Below, one piece after another: positions 10,594-18,634 of a stretch of DNA of 64,000 nucleotides. The number at the start of each line of letters is the position of its first letter. Position 1 is the first letter of the stretch. A model generated the notes under the pieces. That model was not told the DNA's origin. It made no database searches and saw only the letters and a program-made list of their open reading frames with translations. The position numbers were made by a program, and so were the translations under genes. Origin of the DNA: Stenotrophomonas sp. SAU14A_NAIMI4_8 (GTDB lineage Bacteria; Pseudomonadota; Gammaproteobacteria; Xanthomonadales; Xanthomonadaceae); contig NZ_CP025999.1 in the NCBI RefSeq assembly GCF_003086695.1, positions 1,527,670 to 1,591,669 on the forward strand. Reading direction: 5' to 3'.

Positions 10594-11805
10594 TTACCAG
10601 AAGAACTGGGCGCGGGCTTCCAGGATGTTCGGATCGTCATTGACGAAGCCGCGGGCGCTGGAGCTGTACTTCTTGCTGTCCACCATCACGTAGTTCAGCA
10701 TCAGCTTGAAGTTCGAACGCCAGTACCAGTTGGCGCCGACGGTCCAGATGTCCATCTTGCCGCCCAGCACGCCATCGACGATCGGCGGACGGCCGGCCAC
10801 CGGGTTGGCACTCAGGTTGCCGTCGTTCAGATCCATGTGGTCGTAGCGCACGCCCAGCTGCCACTGGCCGCTGGCCGGGTTGTCCGGCAGGCCGGTGCCC
10901 GGGGTGCCGCCCTTGTAGCTCCAGGTTTCGCCGGTCACGTTCCACACGCCGCTGACGTAGTAGCCGTCGCTGGTGTAGTTGTCGTGGTCATAGCGCTTGG
11001 CCTTGCTGCTGTAGTACTCGGCCTGGGCCTTGAACGGGCCCTGGAAGTACATGGCTTCGGCGCCGACGGTGCTGACGCGGTCGGTGTCGGTCATGTTGCC
11101 GCTGTCGACCAGGCGCGCGGTGGCCAGGTCGGCGTTGGGACGGGCACGCACGCGCAGGGTGTCGGCGTCGGCGTCGTAGTCCACATAGCTCAGGCCGAAG
11201 TGCAGCACCTGGCCCTTGTCGTTGATCGGCGCCCAGGTACCGCGTGCGCCGTAGCCGCTGCCGTGGGCCAGGTTGCGGGTCAGTTCGCGGCCGAAGGCGC
11301 TGGCGGTGACCGACCAGTTGTCCTGGCCGTAGCTGTACGCGCCACCCAGGCGACGGGCGACGGCGTAGGTGTTGGTCACTGCGGCCTTGGAAATGAAGTC
11401 GTTGTTCTTGGTGCTGGACAGTTCTTCCAGGCTGTTGGGCTGCTTGAACTGGCCCAGCTGCAGGAAGTGGCTGCTGTTGCCGGCCAGCTTGTACTTCACG
11501 TTGGTGTCCAGGAACTTGTCGGCCTTGGCGTCGTAGCCGACTACCCATTCCACGTTGCCCGGGCCCTTGCCCTTCAGCACCAGCTCGGCGCGGCGCAGTT
11601 CGAATTCGCTGTCCTTGCCGTTGCCGGCGTCACCGCCGTTGAGGTCCACGACGTCATTGTCGAACCAGTTGCCGTCGGCCTGGACCAGGCCTTCGAAGGT
11701 GATTTCCGAACCGCCGATCACATCGATGGCGACTTCAGCGTGGGCAGCCGGCACATACAGCGCAGCAGCCACGGCCACCGTCAGGAGTTGGTGATGCAGT
11801 TTCAT
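10594..11805 (-). CDS. oprP: Phosphate/polyphosphate-selective porin, OprP/OprO family
   Basis: A 403-aa outer-membrane beta-barrel porin that lets phosphate or polyphosphate into the periplasm for the PstS proteins. Residues 1-23 are a Sec signal (ending AAHA). Then follow the OprP/OprO N-terminal GSEITFEGLVQADGNWFDND region, ELRRAELVLKGKG, and the C-terminal beta-signal ending in AQFFW (terminal Trp). Size and motifs match OprP/O; sequence alone does not settle phosphate versus pyrophosphate preference. The phosphate role is supported by its place upstream of two pstS genes. Confidence 0.9.
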   Translation of the reverse strand: MKLHHQLLTVAVAAALYVPAAHAEVAIDVIGGSEITFEGLVQADGNWFDNDVVDLNGGDAGNGKDSEFELRRAELVLKGKGPGNVEWVVGYDAKADKFLDTNVKYKLAGNSSHFLQLGQFKQPNSLEELSSTKNNDFISKAAVTNTYAVARRLGGAYSYGQDNWSVTASAFGRELTRNLAHGSGYGARGTWAPINDKGQVLHFGLSYVDYDADADTLRVRARPNADLATARLVDSGNMTDTDRVSTVGAEAMYFQGPFKAQAEYYSSKAKRYDHDNYTSDGYYVSGVWNVTGETWSYKGGTPGTGLPDNPASGQWQLGVRYDHMDLNDGNLSANPVAGRPPIVDGVLGGKMDIWTVGANWYWRSNFKLMLNYVMVDSKKYSSSARGFVNDDPNILEARAQFFW

Positions 11806-11858
11806 GGGAAGGAGCCTTGCAGGCAGGTGGGAAGATGCGCGCAGGCTAGAAGGTGAAG

Positions 11859-11876
11859 ATTGCGTAAATGTGACAG
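11859..11876 (-). promoter_or_regulatory. Candidate Pho half-box upstream of the porin
   Basis: On the minus strand CTGTCAC-ATTT-ACGCAAT, about 55-70 nt before the porin ATG. The first half-site matches the PhoB consensus well; the second is weak. Confidence 0.4.
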
Positions 11877-11949
11877 TTCACGCACAAGTACACGCCCCGC
11901 CACGGCAGGGCCTGCCGATGTAAACGGTTGCGTGTGACGCTGCGGTTGC

Positions 11950-12483
11950 GCCCCGATTGCAGTAGATCCACGCCACGCGTGGATGCTTTTCGGTGGCGGG
12001 TCAGAGCCCTTTCTGCGAAAGGGATCCGACCCAGGGTGTGCCCCGATTGCCGTAGATCCACGCCACGCGTGGATGCTTTTCGTCGGCGGGTCAGCGCCCT
12101 TTCTGCGAAAGGGATCCGACCCAGGGTGTGCCCCGATTGCAGTAGATCCGCGCCATGCGTGGATGCTTTTCGGCGGCGGGTCAGAGCCCTTTCTGCGAAA
12201 GGGATCCGACCCGGGGTGTGCCCCGATTGCCGTAGATCCACGCCACGCGTGGATGCTTTTCGTCGGCGGGTCAGCGCCCTTTCTGCGAAAGGGATCCGAC
12301 CCAGGGTGTGCCCCGATTGCCGTAGATCCACGCCACGCGTGGATGCTTCTGCGCGGCGGGTCAGAGCCCTTTCTGCGAAAGGGATCCGACCCGGGGCGCG
12401 CCCCGATTGCAGTAGATCCACGCCACGCGTGGATGCTTTTCGCTGGCGGGTCAGAGCCCTTTCTGCGAAAGGGATCCGACCCT
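11950..12483. repeat. Six-copy 90-bp tandem array
   Basis: Six units start at 11961, 12051, 12141, 12231, 12321 and 12411, each 90 bp. Each joins a SMAG palindrome (GTAGATCCACG ... CGTGGATGC) to a GGGTCAGAGCCC / GGGATCCGACCC palindrome with the inner stem CTTTC-TGC-GAAAG. Point differences between units are mostly in the spacers. Because 90 is divisible by three, all six frames look open here; these are not genes. The array fills the porin-nth gap. Confidence 0.93.
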
Positions 12484-12494
12484 GGCACGCCCGC

Positions 12495-13181
12495 CTACGC
12501 GGGGGTTTTTTCCTTGAACCGGCACAGATCGGCAATCACGCAGCCCGGGCAATCCGGTTTGCGTGCCTTGCACACATAGCGCCCGTGCAGGATCAGCCAG
12601 TGGTGCGCATCCAGCAGGAACTCGGCCGGAATGGCCTTCACCAGCCGGTCCTCGACTTCGCGCACGTTCTTGCCCGGGGCCAGCCCGGTGCGGTTGGCCA
12701 CGCGGAAGATGTGCGTGTCCACCGCCATCACCGGCTCGCCGAACGCGGTGTTGAGCACTACGTTGGCGGTCTTGCGGCCCACGCCGGGCAGGGCTTCCAG
12801 TGCGTCGCGATCGCGCGGCACTTCGCCGCCATGCTTTTCCAGCAGGATCGCGCAGGTGGCGATCACGTTCTTCGCCTTGGCGTTGAACAGACCAATCGTG
12901 GCGATGTACTTCTTCAGGCCTTCCTCGCCCAGTGCCAGGATCGCCGCTGGGGTATTGGCGACCGGGAACAGGCGGCGGGTAGCCTTGTTCACGCCCACGT
13001 CGGTGGCCTGCGCGGACAGCGCTACCGCCACCAGCAGCTCGAAGGGCGTGCTGTATTCCAGTTCGGTCTTCGGGTGCGGATTGAGTTCGCGCAGACGGGT
13101 GAACATCTCCACCACGTCGGCGCGCGGCATCACGCTGCCGCGGCGCGCCGGTGCGCGCGGGGTCTTCTTCGCCGTGGCCAT
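12495..13181 (-). CDS. nth: Endonuclease III (DNA glycosylase/AP lyase)
   Basis: A 228-aa base-excision repair enzyme that removes oxidised pyrimidines and nicks abasic sites. The helix-hairpin-helix with its catalytic lysine is LPGVGRKTANVVL, the catalytic aspartate is in VDTHIFRVANR, and the [4Fe-4S] ligands follow the C-x6-C-x2-C-x5-C pattern at the C-terminus (CKARKPDCPGCVIADLC). A 17-residue basic N-terminal extension precedes the conserved core. The start overlaps the stop of the upstream small gene by one base (TAATG). Confidence 0.95.
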   Translation of the reverse strand: MATAKKTPRAPARRGSVMPRADVVEMFTRLRELNPHPKTELEYSTPFELLVAVALSAQATDVGVNKATRRLFPVANTPAAILALGEEGLKKYIATIGLFNAKAKNVIATCAILLEKHGGEVPRDRDALEALPGVGRKTANVVLNTAFGEPVMAVDTHIFRVANRTGLAPGKNVREVEDRLVKAIPAEFLLDAHHWLILHGRYVCKARKPDCPGCVIADLCRFKEKTPA

Positions 13182-13534
13182 TACTGTTCCTTGCCTGCCG
13201 CGCGTGCCTTGGCCCGGGCCAGGATGGCAGCCGCGGCGGAGGGCAGGGCGGGTTTCACGTCCGGCGCCGGTGCCGGCATGCGCCGTGCATCGCGCTCGGC
13301 TTCGCGGCGGGCCAGGCGCACGGCACGGTCGCGATAGCGCTCGCGTGCGGCCCAGGCGCGCTGCAGCTGCTGCTGGGCGTGCAGCAGGCGCTGCGCAAGT
13401 TCGGGGTGGTCGGGCAACAGGCGCGCATCGTCTGCGCTGGCCACGTAGTCCATCAGGCCTGCCTGCAGCGCACCATCGAGATCGTCTGCCTGGACCCGGG
13501 CAAACAGCTGCACGGGGTTGGGTCGGGATGCCAT
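13181..13534 (-). CDS. Conserved hypothetical protein, coupled to nth
   Basis: A 117-aa protein opening MASRPNPVQLFARVQADDLD with a short acidic helical N-terminal half. The middle is Gln/Arg-rich and probably coiled (LLHAQQQLQRAWAARERYRD), and the C-terminus is basic (AAAAILARAKARAAGKEQ). No signal peptide or membrane segment. ATG 13534 lies 4 nt after the enoyl-CoA hydratase stop and the gene ends in a TAATG junction with nth, so the three genes are probably one transcript. I do not recognise a family with a known role. Confidence 0.7.
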   Translation of the reverse strand: MASRPNPVQLFARVQADDLDGALQAGLMDYVASADDARLLPDHPELAQRLLHAQQQLQRAWAARERYRDRAVRLARREAERDARRMPAPAPDVKPALPSAAAAILARAKARAAGKEQ

Positions 13535-13538
13535 GGCG

Positions 13539-14333
13539 TCAGCGGTTCTGGAAGGCCGGCGGGCGCCGCTGCAGGAACGCGCTGGTGCCTTCGCGCATGT
13601 CCTCGGTGGCGAACAGCAGGCCGAACTGCGCGCTCTCGTATTCCAGACCGGATTCCAGGCTGCATTCGCCCCCCACGTGTACCGCGTCCAGCAGGCCACG
13701 CAGGGCCAGCGGCGCCGACTGCGCCAGTTGCCGCGCCACGGCCTGCACGCGCGCGTCCAGCGCATCGGCGGGCACCACTTCGTTGACGATGCCCAGCGCC
13801 AGCGCACGGGCGGCATCGATCGGGGTGCCCAGCAGGCACAGTTGCAGGGTGGCGGCGCGGCCGCACAGGCGCAGCAGGCGCTGGCTGCCGCCGAAACCGG
13901 GAATCAGCCCCAGATTGATCTCCGGCTGGCCGACCTTGGCGGTATCGGCCGCGATGCGCAGGTGGCATGCCATGGCCAGTTCCAGCCCGCCGCCCAGTGC
14001 GAACCCGTTCACCCGGGCGACCACCGGCTTGGGCATGCGCTCGATCTGCCGCATCAGCTGCTGGCCCAACAGCGAGAAGTCACGTCCCTGAACCGCGCTG
14101 AGCGTGTTCATTTCCGCGATATCGGCCCCGGCCACGAAGGCCTTGGGGCCGGCCCCGGTCAGCACCACCACCCGCACCGAAGGCTCGGCCGCCGCGGCGC
14201 TGAATGCCTGCGCCAAAGCCTGCAGGGTGGCCGCGTTCAGTGCATTGAGCTTCTCCGGGCGCTGCACGGTGAGGGTGCGGACGGCACCGTCGTCGGCCAC
14301 GGTAACGGGGTGCTCGGCGGGGGCTGGGGCCAC
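13539..14333 (-). CDS. Enoyl-CoA hydratase/isomerase family protein
   Basis: A 264-aa crotonase-fold enzyme. The oxyanion-hole segments FVAGADIAEM and GFALGGGLELA are intact. Both glutamates used by hydratases are present: one in GGLELAMACH and one in GQPEINLGLIPGFGGSQRL. It is therefore probably a true short-chain enoyl-CoA hydratase adding water to trans-2-enoyl-CoA in beta-oxidation or amino-acid breakdown. The physiological substrate cannot be told from sequence. It is transcribed divergently from the FKBP-like gene and heads the run to nth. Confidence 0.85.
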   Translation of the reverse strand: MAPAPAEHPVTVADDGAVRTLTVQRPEKLNALNAATLQALAQAFSAAAAEPSVRVVVLTGAGPKAFVAGADIAEMNTLSAVQGRDFSLLGQQLMRQIERMPKPVVARVNGFALGGGLELAMACHLRIAADTAKVGQPEINLGLIPGFGGSQRLLRLCGRAATLQLCLLGTPIDAARALALGIVNEVVPADALDARVQAVARQLAQSAPLALRGLLDAVHVGGECSLESGLEYESAQFGLLFATEDMREGTSAFLQRRPPAFQNR

Positions 14334-14499
14334 GGAAGACTCCTGAAACGTTAAAAAAAAGTGAGATTGAACTCTTGAAACGCAGACAGGTCATAGCCTG
14401 CGTGGTCAGTGGCGGTTCCACCTTATGGCCGCTATCCTAACCCGTCGCCTCAGGGCGGCGCAGAACGTCCCTGAGTTACCACCCCTGGAGAACTGTTTG

Positions 14500-15201
14500 A
14501 TGAAGTTGCGTTCTATCGCGGTCGCCGTCGCGGCCCTGGCCCTGACGGGCAATGCCTTCGCCCAGGACGTCTCGTCCGAAAAGGGCAAGCTGAGCTACTA
14601 CTTCGGTTACGACTACGGCAACAACCTGGCAGAGCTGACCGCCCGCGGTGAGCAGCTGGACATCAACTCGGTGGTGAAGGGTCTGCAGGACGCCTACGCC
14701 AAGAAGCAGCCGGCGATCACCGCCGACCAGCTGAAGCCGGCCGTTGAAGCTTTCCAGAAGCGCGAGCAGGGCCGTGCCCAGGCTGCCAAGGCCGAGTACG
14801 AAAAGGCTGCTGCCGAAAACAAGACCAAGAGCGACCAGTTCGTTGCGGCCAACAAGGCCAAGGCGGGCGTGCAGTCGCTGCCGAGCGGTGTGCAGTACCG
14901 CGTGATCGAAGCCGGCAAGGGCGCCAAGCCGACCCAGGCCAGCACCGTGCAGCTGGAAGTGGCCGGTCCGTACCCGTTCGGCCAGCGTCCGACCGAAGCG
15001 CGTCCGGCTCAGCAGATTCCGTCGATCAAGGTCAGCGAAGTCGAAATGAAGGCCATGCGCGAGACCCTGCTGCAGATGCCGGCAGGCTCGAAGTGGGAAA
15101 TCACCCTGCCGCCGGACCAGGCGTACGGCGCCGACCCGCGTACCGGCTTCCCGCCGAACGTGGCGGTGCAGTTCGAAGTGAAGCTGGTCAGCGTCAAGTA
15201 A
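14500..15201 (+). CDS. FKBP-type peptidyl-prolyl isomerase-like protein with a degenerate catalytic domain
   Basis: A 233-aa exported protein: Sec signal 1-22 (ending GNAFA), an FkpA/Mip-type helical dimerisation domain (SYYFGYDYGNNLAEL through an Ala/Lys-rich helix to about residue 130), then a C-terminal FKBP-like domain. The C-terminal hallmarks GSKWEITLPPDQAYG and FPPNVAVQFEVKLVSV remain. The usual VxYxG and FDSS catalytic stretch is replaced by VQLEVAGPYPFGQRPTEARP, so isomerase activity is doubtful and a chaperone role more likely. ATG 14500 has GGAG upstream; a terminator follows. Confidence 0.85.
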   Translation: MKLRSIAVAVAALALTGNAFAQDVSSEKGKLSYYFGYDYGNNLAELTARGEQLDINSVVKGLQDAYAKKQPAITADQLKPAVEAFQKREQGRAQAAKAEYEKAAAENKTKSDQFVAANKAKAGVQSLPSGVQYRVIEAGKGAKPTQASTVQLEVAGPYPFGQRPTEARPAQQIPSIKVSEVEMKAMRETLLQMPAGSKWEITLPPDQAYGADPRTGFPPNVAVQFEVKLVSVK

Positions 15202-15218
15202 ATCGAAGTAGTGAACCG

Positions 15219-15249
15219 AACGCGCCGGTGGCTTCCACCGGCGCGTTTT
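15219..15249 (+). terminator. Terminator of the FKBP-like gene
   Basis: CGCGCCGGTGG, a short CTT loop and the complement CCACCGGCGCG, followed by TTTTC, starting 18 nt past the stop codon. Confidence 0.88.
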
Positions 15250-15323
15250 CATTTGTGCGCCACACGGTGGCCGACGCCGCCCCAAACATGGCCATTCGCG
15301 CTACTGTTGCAGGGGTGCAATCT

Positions 15324-16127
15324 ATGGAAGAAACGTCGCGTGTTGTCGCAAGCCCCTGCATCGGCGTGTGCAAGCTGGACCTGGCCCGGCACTGTACCGG
15401 CTGCGGGCGCACCCTCGATGAAATCGCGCGGTGGTCGTCGATGAGCGACACCGAACGCGACCACGTGCTGCATCGGCTGCTGCCGCTGCGCGAACAACTG
15501 CAGCACTCCCTGCGGGGTTCGCTGGCCGACCACGAACGCCTGCTGCGTGCGCTGCACCCGCTGGCCGAGCCGCCGCAGGGCGATGGCTGGAACCGCAGCG
15601 AACTGATCGACCTGCTGCCGCCGGGCCCGGCGGTGGAGGCGGCCGTGCTGGCCGGCATCGTGCCGCGTGCCAATGGCGCGCAGGTGATCCTGACCCGCCG
15701 CACCGAAACCCTGCGCCAGCATGGCGGCCAGGTCGGTTTTCCCGGTGGGCGCACCGAACCGGATGACCGCGACGCACTGGCAGCTGCGCTGCGCGAAAGC
15801 CAGGAAGAGATCGCGCTGGCGCCCACCCAGGTGCAGGCGCTGGGCTACCTGGACCCGTTCGTGACCATTACCGGTTATCGGGTCACCCCGGTGGTGGCGG
15901 TGATCGATCCGGACTTCGTGCCGGTGGCACAGCCCAGCGAAGTGGCCGAAGTATTCGAAGTGCCGCTGGATTACCTGATGGCGCCGGACAACCTGCACCA
16001 GGTCGAAATCAACCATCGTGGGCGCGTGCGCCACGTGCTGGAATATGGCTGGCCCGGGCAACGGATCTGGGGCGCCACGGCCGCCATCCTCTACAACCTG
16101 CGCCGCCGCCTGGAGCAAGTGACATGA
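15324..16127 (+). CDS. DUF1289-Nudix fusion, CoA pyrophosphatase-like
   Basis: A 267-aa two-domain protein. Residues about 9-50 are a DUF1289 module with three closely spaced cysteines (SPCIGVCKLDL, HCTGCGRTLDEI). The rest is a Nudix hydrolase with the CoA-pyrophosphatase signature LTRRTETLRQHGGQVGFPGG followed by the Nudix box core RESQEEIAL. It likely cleaves CoA or oxidised CoA to 4'-phosphopantetheine and adenosine bisphosphate. ATG 15324 has AGGGG 8 nt upstream; ATG 15288 is possible. It overlaps the sulfurtransferase gene by 4 nt (ATGA). Confidence 0.87.
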   Translation: MEETSRVVASPCIGVCKLDLARHCTGCGRTLDEIARWSSMSDTERDHVLHRLLPLREQLQHSLRGSLADHERLLRALHPLAEPPQGDGWNRSELIDLLPPGPAVEAAVLAGIVPRANGAQVILTRRTETLRQHGGQVGFPGGRTEPDDRDALAAALRESQEEIALAPTQVQALGYLDPFVTITGYRVTPVVAVIDPDFVPVAQPSEVAEVFEVPLDYLMAPDNLHQVEINHRGRVRHVLEYGWPGQRIWGATAAILYNLRRRLEQVT

Positions 16128-17026
16128 CGCCGAACGACACGACGTGGACCACCCTGGTCGATGTGCCCCGCCTGGCCGCTGCACTGGGCGAATCCATCCG
16201 CGTGGTCGATGCCCGCGCCACTGCCAGCACCGCCGTGCGCGTGGTCGATGCGCGCGCATCGCTGGCCGACCCGCAGGCCGGGGCAGGGCAGTACGCCGCC
16301 GGCCATATTCCCGGTGCGGTGTACGCCGATCTGAACCACGATCTGTCCGACCTGGGCCGCAGCGGCCACGGCCGCCACCCACTGCCGGACAGCGATGCCT
16401 TTGCCGCAACGCTGGGGCAGTGGGGCATCACCCCCGAAACCCAGGTGGTGGTGTACGACGGCAGCGATGGCAGCATGGCCGCCGCGCGCCTGTGGTGGCT
16501 GCTTCGCTTGATCGGGCACAGCCGCGTGGCCGTGCTCGACGGCGGCATGGCGGCCTGGCTTGCAGCCGGCCAGCCGGTGGTGACCGGCCGCAGCGAGGTC
16601 GTCGCCCAGCCGCCCTATCCGGGCCGCTTCGACAGCACCCAGGTGGCCAGCGCTGATGAGATCGCCGCACGCCTGAAGCACGCCCCCGGCTGGCTGGTGG
16701 ACGCCCGTGCCGGCGAGCGCTTCCGCGGTGAAGTGGAGCCCTTGGATCCGGTGGCCGGGCATGTGCCCGGAGCGGTCAACCGCCCCTTCGCCCTGAACGT
16801 GGCCGACGGTCGCCTGCGCGATGCGCAGGAACTGCGCGCCGAACTGCAGAGCGTGATCGGCAACCAGGACCCGCAGCGGGTGGTGCTGATGTGCGGCTCG
16901 GGCGTGACCGCCTGCCACCTGCTGCTGGCGATGGAAAGCGCCGGTCTGAGCGGCGCGCGCCTTTACGCCGATTCCTGGAGCGGCTGGGTAAGCGACAGCA
17001 GCCGCCCGGTCGCCACCGGCGCGTAA
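16124..17026 (+). CDS. sseA: Sulfurtransferase (3-mercaptopyruvate sulfurtransferase type)
   Basis: A 300-aa protein with two rhodanese domains. The inactive N-terminal domain has VVYDGSDGSMAAARLWWLLR; the catalytic C-terminal domain has the active-site loop CGSGVTACH. That CGSGVTA loop is typical of 3-mercaptopyruvate rather than thiosulfate sulfurtransferases, which usually read CRKGV/T. It moves sulfane sulfur to acceptors such as thioredoxin or cyanide. It is translationally coupled to the upstream Nudix fusion by an ATGA overlap. Confidence 0.88.
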   Translation: MTPNDTTWTTLVDVPRLAAALGESIRVVDARATASTAVRVVDARASLADPQAGAGQYAAGHIPGAVYADLNHDLSDLGRSGHGRHPLPDSDAFAATLGQWGITPETQVVVYDGSDGSMAAARLWWLLRLIGHSRVAVLDGGMAAWLAAGQPVVTGRSEVVAQPPYPGRFDSTQVASADEIAARLKHAPGWLVDARAGERFRGEVEPLDPVAGHVPGAVNRPFALNVADGRLRDAQELRAELQSVIGNQDPQRVVLMCGSGVTACHLLLAMESAGLSGARLYADSWSGWVSDSSRPVATGA

Positions 17027-17029
17027 CGG

Positions 17030-17198
17030 CACGGGGTCGGATCCGTTTCCCGGCGGGAAACGGCTCTGACCCCATTGGTTGGAATCCGTGTGAAGCGCAG
17101 TCGAGCAACGCTCGACTCTACAACCGCATTCTTCAAACGATTCGACCCCCAATAAGGGGTCAGAGCCCGTTGCGTAGCAACGGGATCTGACCCCGTGC
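17030..17198. repeat. Mixed palindromic repeats downstream of sseA
   Basis: Two GGGTC-family palindromes (about 17035-17073, inner stem CCGTTTCCC/GGGAAACGG, and 17154-17196, inner stem CCCGTTGC/GCAACGGG) flank a SMAG of the AGTCGAGCAACGCTCGACT type at about 17098-17122. The two GGGTC copies lie in opposite orientation. Confidence 0.85.
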
Positions 17199-17204
17199 CG
17201 TTCC

Positions 17205-17322
17205 GACAGCACGCGGGAAACTGTCGAAGGCGAGGTGGACCCACCTCGCCATTCCACGGAAAGCCCGCTTTTGACGTTGCCGTTGCCGTTGCCTCGGCAG
17301 GTGCAGGGCGCAGCCCTGCCGA
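17205..17322. repeat. Hairpin followed by a GACGTTGCCGTTGCC tract
   Basis: GGCGAGGTGG-ACC-CACCTCGCC forms a short hairpin inside GGAAACTGTCGAAGGCG ... GGAAAGCCCGC, followed by TTTGACGTTGCCGTTGCC and GCAGGGCGCAGCCCTGC. The same order of flanks surrounds the large hairpin element near 26450-26650. This may be a related or decayed element. Confidence 0.55.
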
Positions 17323-17889
17323 TCACCCCACCGGTTGCAGCGGCACCTTCGCCAGCACCCGTGCCCAGGGGAACAACGGGCCGGGATCGCGCTTGCGCGC
17401 CACCGTCAGCGTTGGATCATCGCTGGCCGGTACCTGTTCCAGGTCCAGCTGGTCATGCCCGGCAATCTGCCGCAGCGACGGATAGCGCGCCACCAGCGCC
17501 TGCAGCAGGGCCTCCAGCGCCTGCAGCTGCGCCTCGGTATACGGCTCGTCCATCGCCTGGTGACGGCTGTCGAACCAGTCCGGGTAACGCCCGGTGTTGA
17601 CCAGTTCGATGCCCACCGTGTCCGCGTTCATGCCGCGCACGTGGTGGGCGATGCGTTCGGGCGCCACGTACTGCACCACGCTGCCGTCGCGATCGATGTA
17701 GAAATGGCCGCTGTTGCCGGCGCCACTGTCATACAGCACGCGCTCACCATACTCGCGGGCCATGGCCAGGTCCGGCAGTTCGGTGCAGTGGATGACCACC
17801 ATGCGCAGGCTGGCCGGGTCACGCAGGGGCAGGCGGTCGTGGTAGGGCAGCGGCTGCAGCTGCAGGCCGGGCAGGAGCGGGTTGGGCAT
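17323..17889 (-). CDS. N-acetylmuramoyl-L-alanine amidase, AmpD-like
   Basis: A 188-aa amidase_2 domain protein that cleaves the lactyl-amide bond of muropeptides. Zinc ligands are visible: MVVIHCTEL, QIAGHDQLD and the terminal RKRDPGPLFPW aspartate. SGHFYIDRDG and NADTVGIELVN match the family core. There is no signal peptide, so a cytoplasmic AmpD role in cell-wall recycling (and in setting AmpR-controlled beta-lactamase expression) is plausible. Stenotrophomonas carries more than one AmpD homologue, so I do not assign which this is. Confidence 0.85.
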   Translation of the reverse strand: MPNPLLPGLQLQPLPYHDRLPLRDPASLRMVVIHCTELPDLAMAREYGERVLYDSGAGNSGHFYIDRDGSVVQYVAPERIAHHVRGMNADTVGIELVNTGRYPDWFDSRHQAMDEPYTEAQLQALEALLQALVARYPSLRQIAGHDQLDLEQVPASDDPTLTVARKRDPGPLFPWARVLAKVPLQPVG

Positions 17890-17961
17890 GCGGCGATGCT
17901 AGCATTGCACGATGAACCTGCCTTCCCGATCGACCTCGAACCGCTTCGCGGGCGTGTGCGC

Positions 17962-18489
17962 ATGAGCCGCGGCCACTGCATCCTGTCCCACGGCTTCGAG
18001 AGCGGCCCGGAGGCGACCAAGGTCACCGCGCTGGCCGAAGTCGCCCAGCGCCTGGGCTGGTCCCACGAGCGCCCCGACTACACCGACCTGGACGCCATGA
18101 GCGAGGTCAGCCGCGTGGGCGACGTACGTACCCGCCTGCAGCGCCTGGTGGAACGGGCCGCCGCGGCCGCCGGGCAGGGGCCGGTGGTACTGGCCGGCTC
18201 CAGCCTGGGCGCCTACATCTCCGCCATCGCCTCGCTGCAGGTGCCGGTGGCCGGCCTGTTCCTGATGGTGCCGCCCACCACCATGGGCCCGATGCCGGCG
18301 CTGGACGCCGCCGCCGTGCCGACCAGTGTGGTCCAGGCCTGGCACGATGACGTGGTGCCGGCCGCCGGGGTGATCGCTTGGGCGCAGGCGCGCTCGGCGC
18401 AGCTGCTGCTGGTGGACGATGGCCACCGCCTGGAACAGCACGTGGAGGCCTCCGCACAGGCCTTCGAGCGCCTGCTGCGGCAGCTGTGA
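17962..18489 (+). CDS. Small alpha/beta-fold hydrolase
   Basis: A 175-aa alpha/beta hydrolase. The N-terminal [15 protein letters not shown] carries the usual HG oxyanion motif, the nucleophile elbow is [10 protein letters not shown], an aspartate follows in [11 protein letters not shown], and the catalytic histidine is in [10 protein letters not shown]. The short form without a lid resembles YqiA/RBBP9-type hydrolases. Substrate unknown. ATG 17962 was chosen because the upstream part of the frame is antisense to the amidase gene. Confidence 0.75.
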   Translation: MSRGHCILSHGFESGPEATKVTALAEVAQRLGWSHERPDYTDLDAMSEVSRVGDVRTRLQRLVERAAAAAGQGPVVLAGSSLGAYISAIASLQVPVAGLFLMVPPTTMGPMPALDAAAVPTSVVQAWHDDVVPAAGVIAWAQARSAQLLLVDDGHRLEQHVEASAQAFERLLRQL

Positions 18490-18634
18490 AGCCCGGGCGC
18501 ACGGCGCGCCCGCCCGCATTGACTACAATGACAGCCCCGCCGCCCCCGGCGCGGGCCTGCTGGCCGTTTCCGCGGCCCTCCCTTCCGAAAGGCCTGGCGC
18601 TCGCGCCGCGCCCGTCCACCTGCGAACCGATCCC

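Noticed and set aside
11950..12483. CRISPR array, because of regularly spaced repeats
   Set aside because: Both repeat and spacer parts are conserved between units, the repeats are REP-like palindromes, and no cas genes are near.
12484..12512. CCCGCCTACGCGGG plus a T-run as a plus-strand terminator
   Set aside because: It overlaps the nth 3' coding end and there is no plus-strand gene upstream; the T-run encodes the nth C-terminal lysines on the other strand.
11802..12579. Long open reading frames of about 200-230 codons on both strands across the porin-nth interval
   Set aside because: The 90-bp repeat period is a multiple of three, so frames stay open by repetition. The translations are six near-identical 30-residue blocks with no ribosome site or family match.
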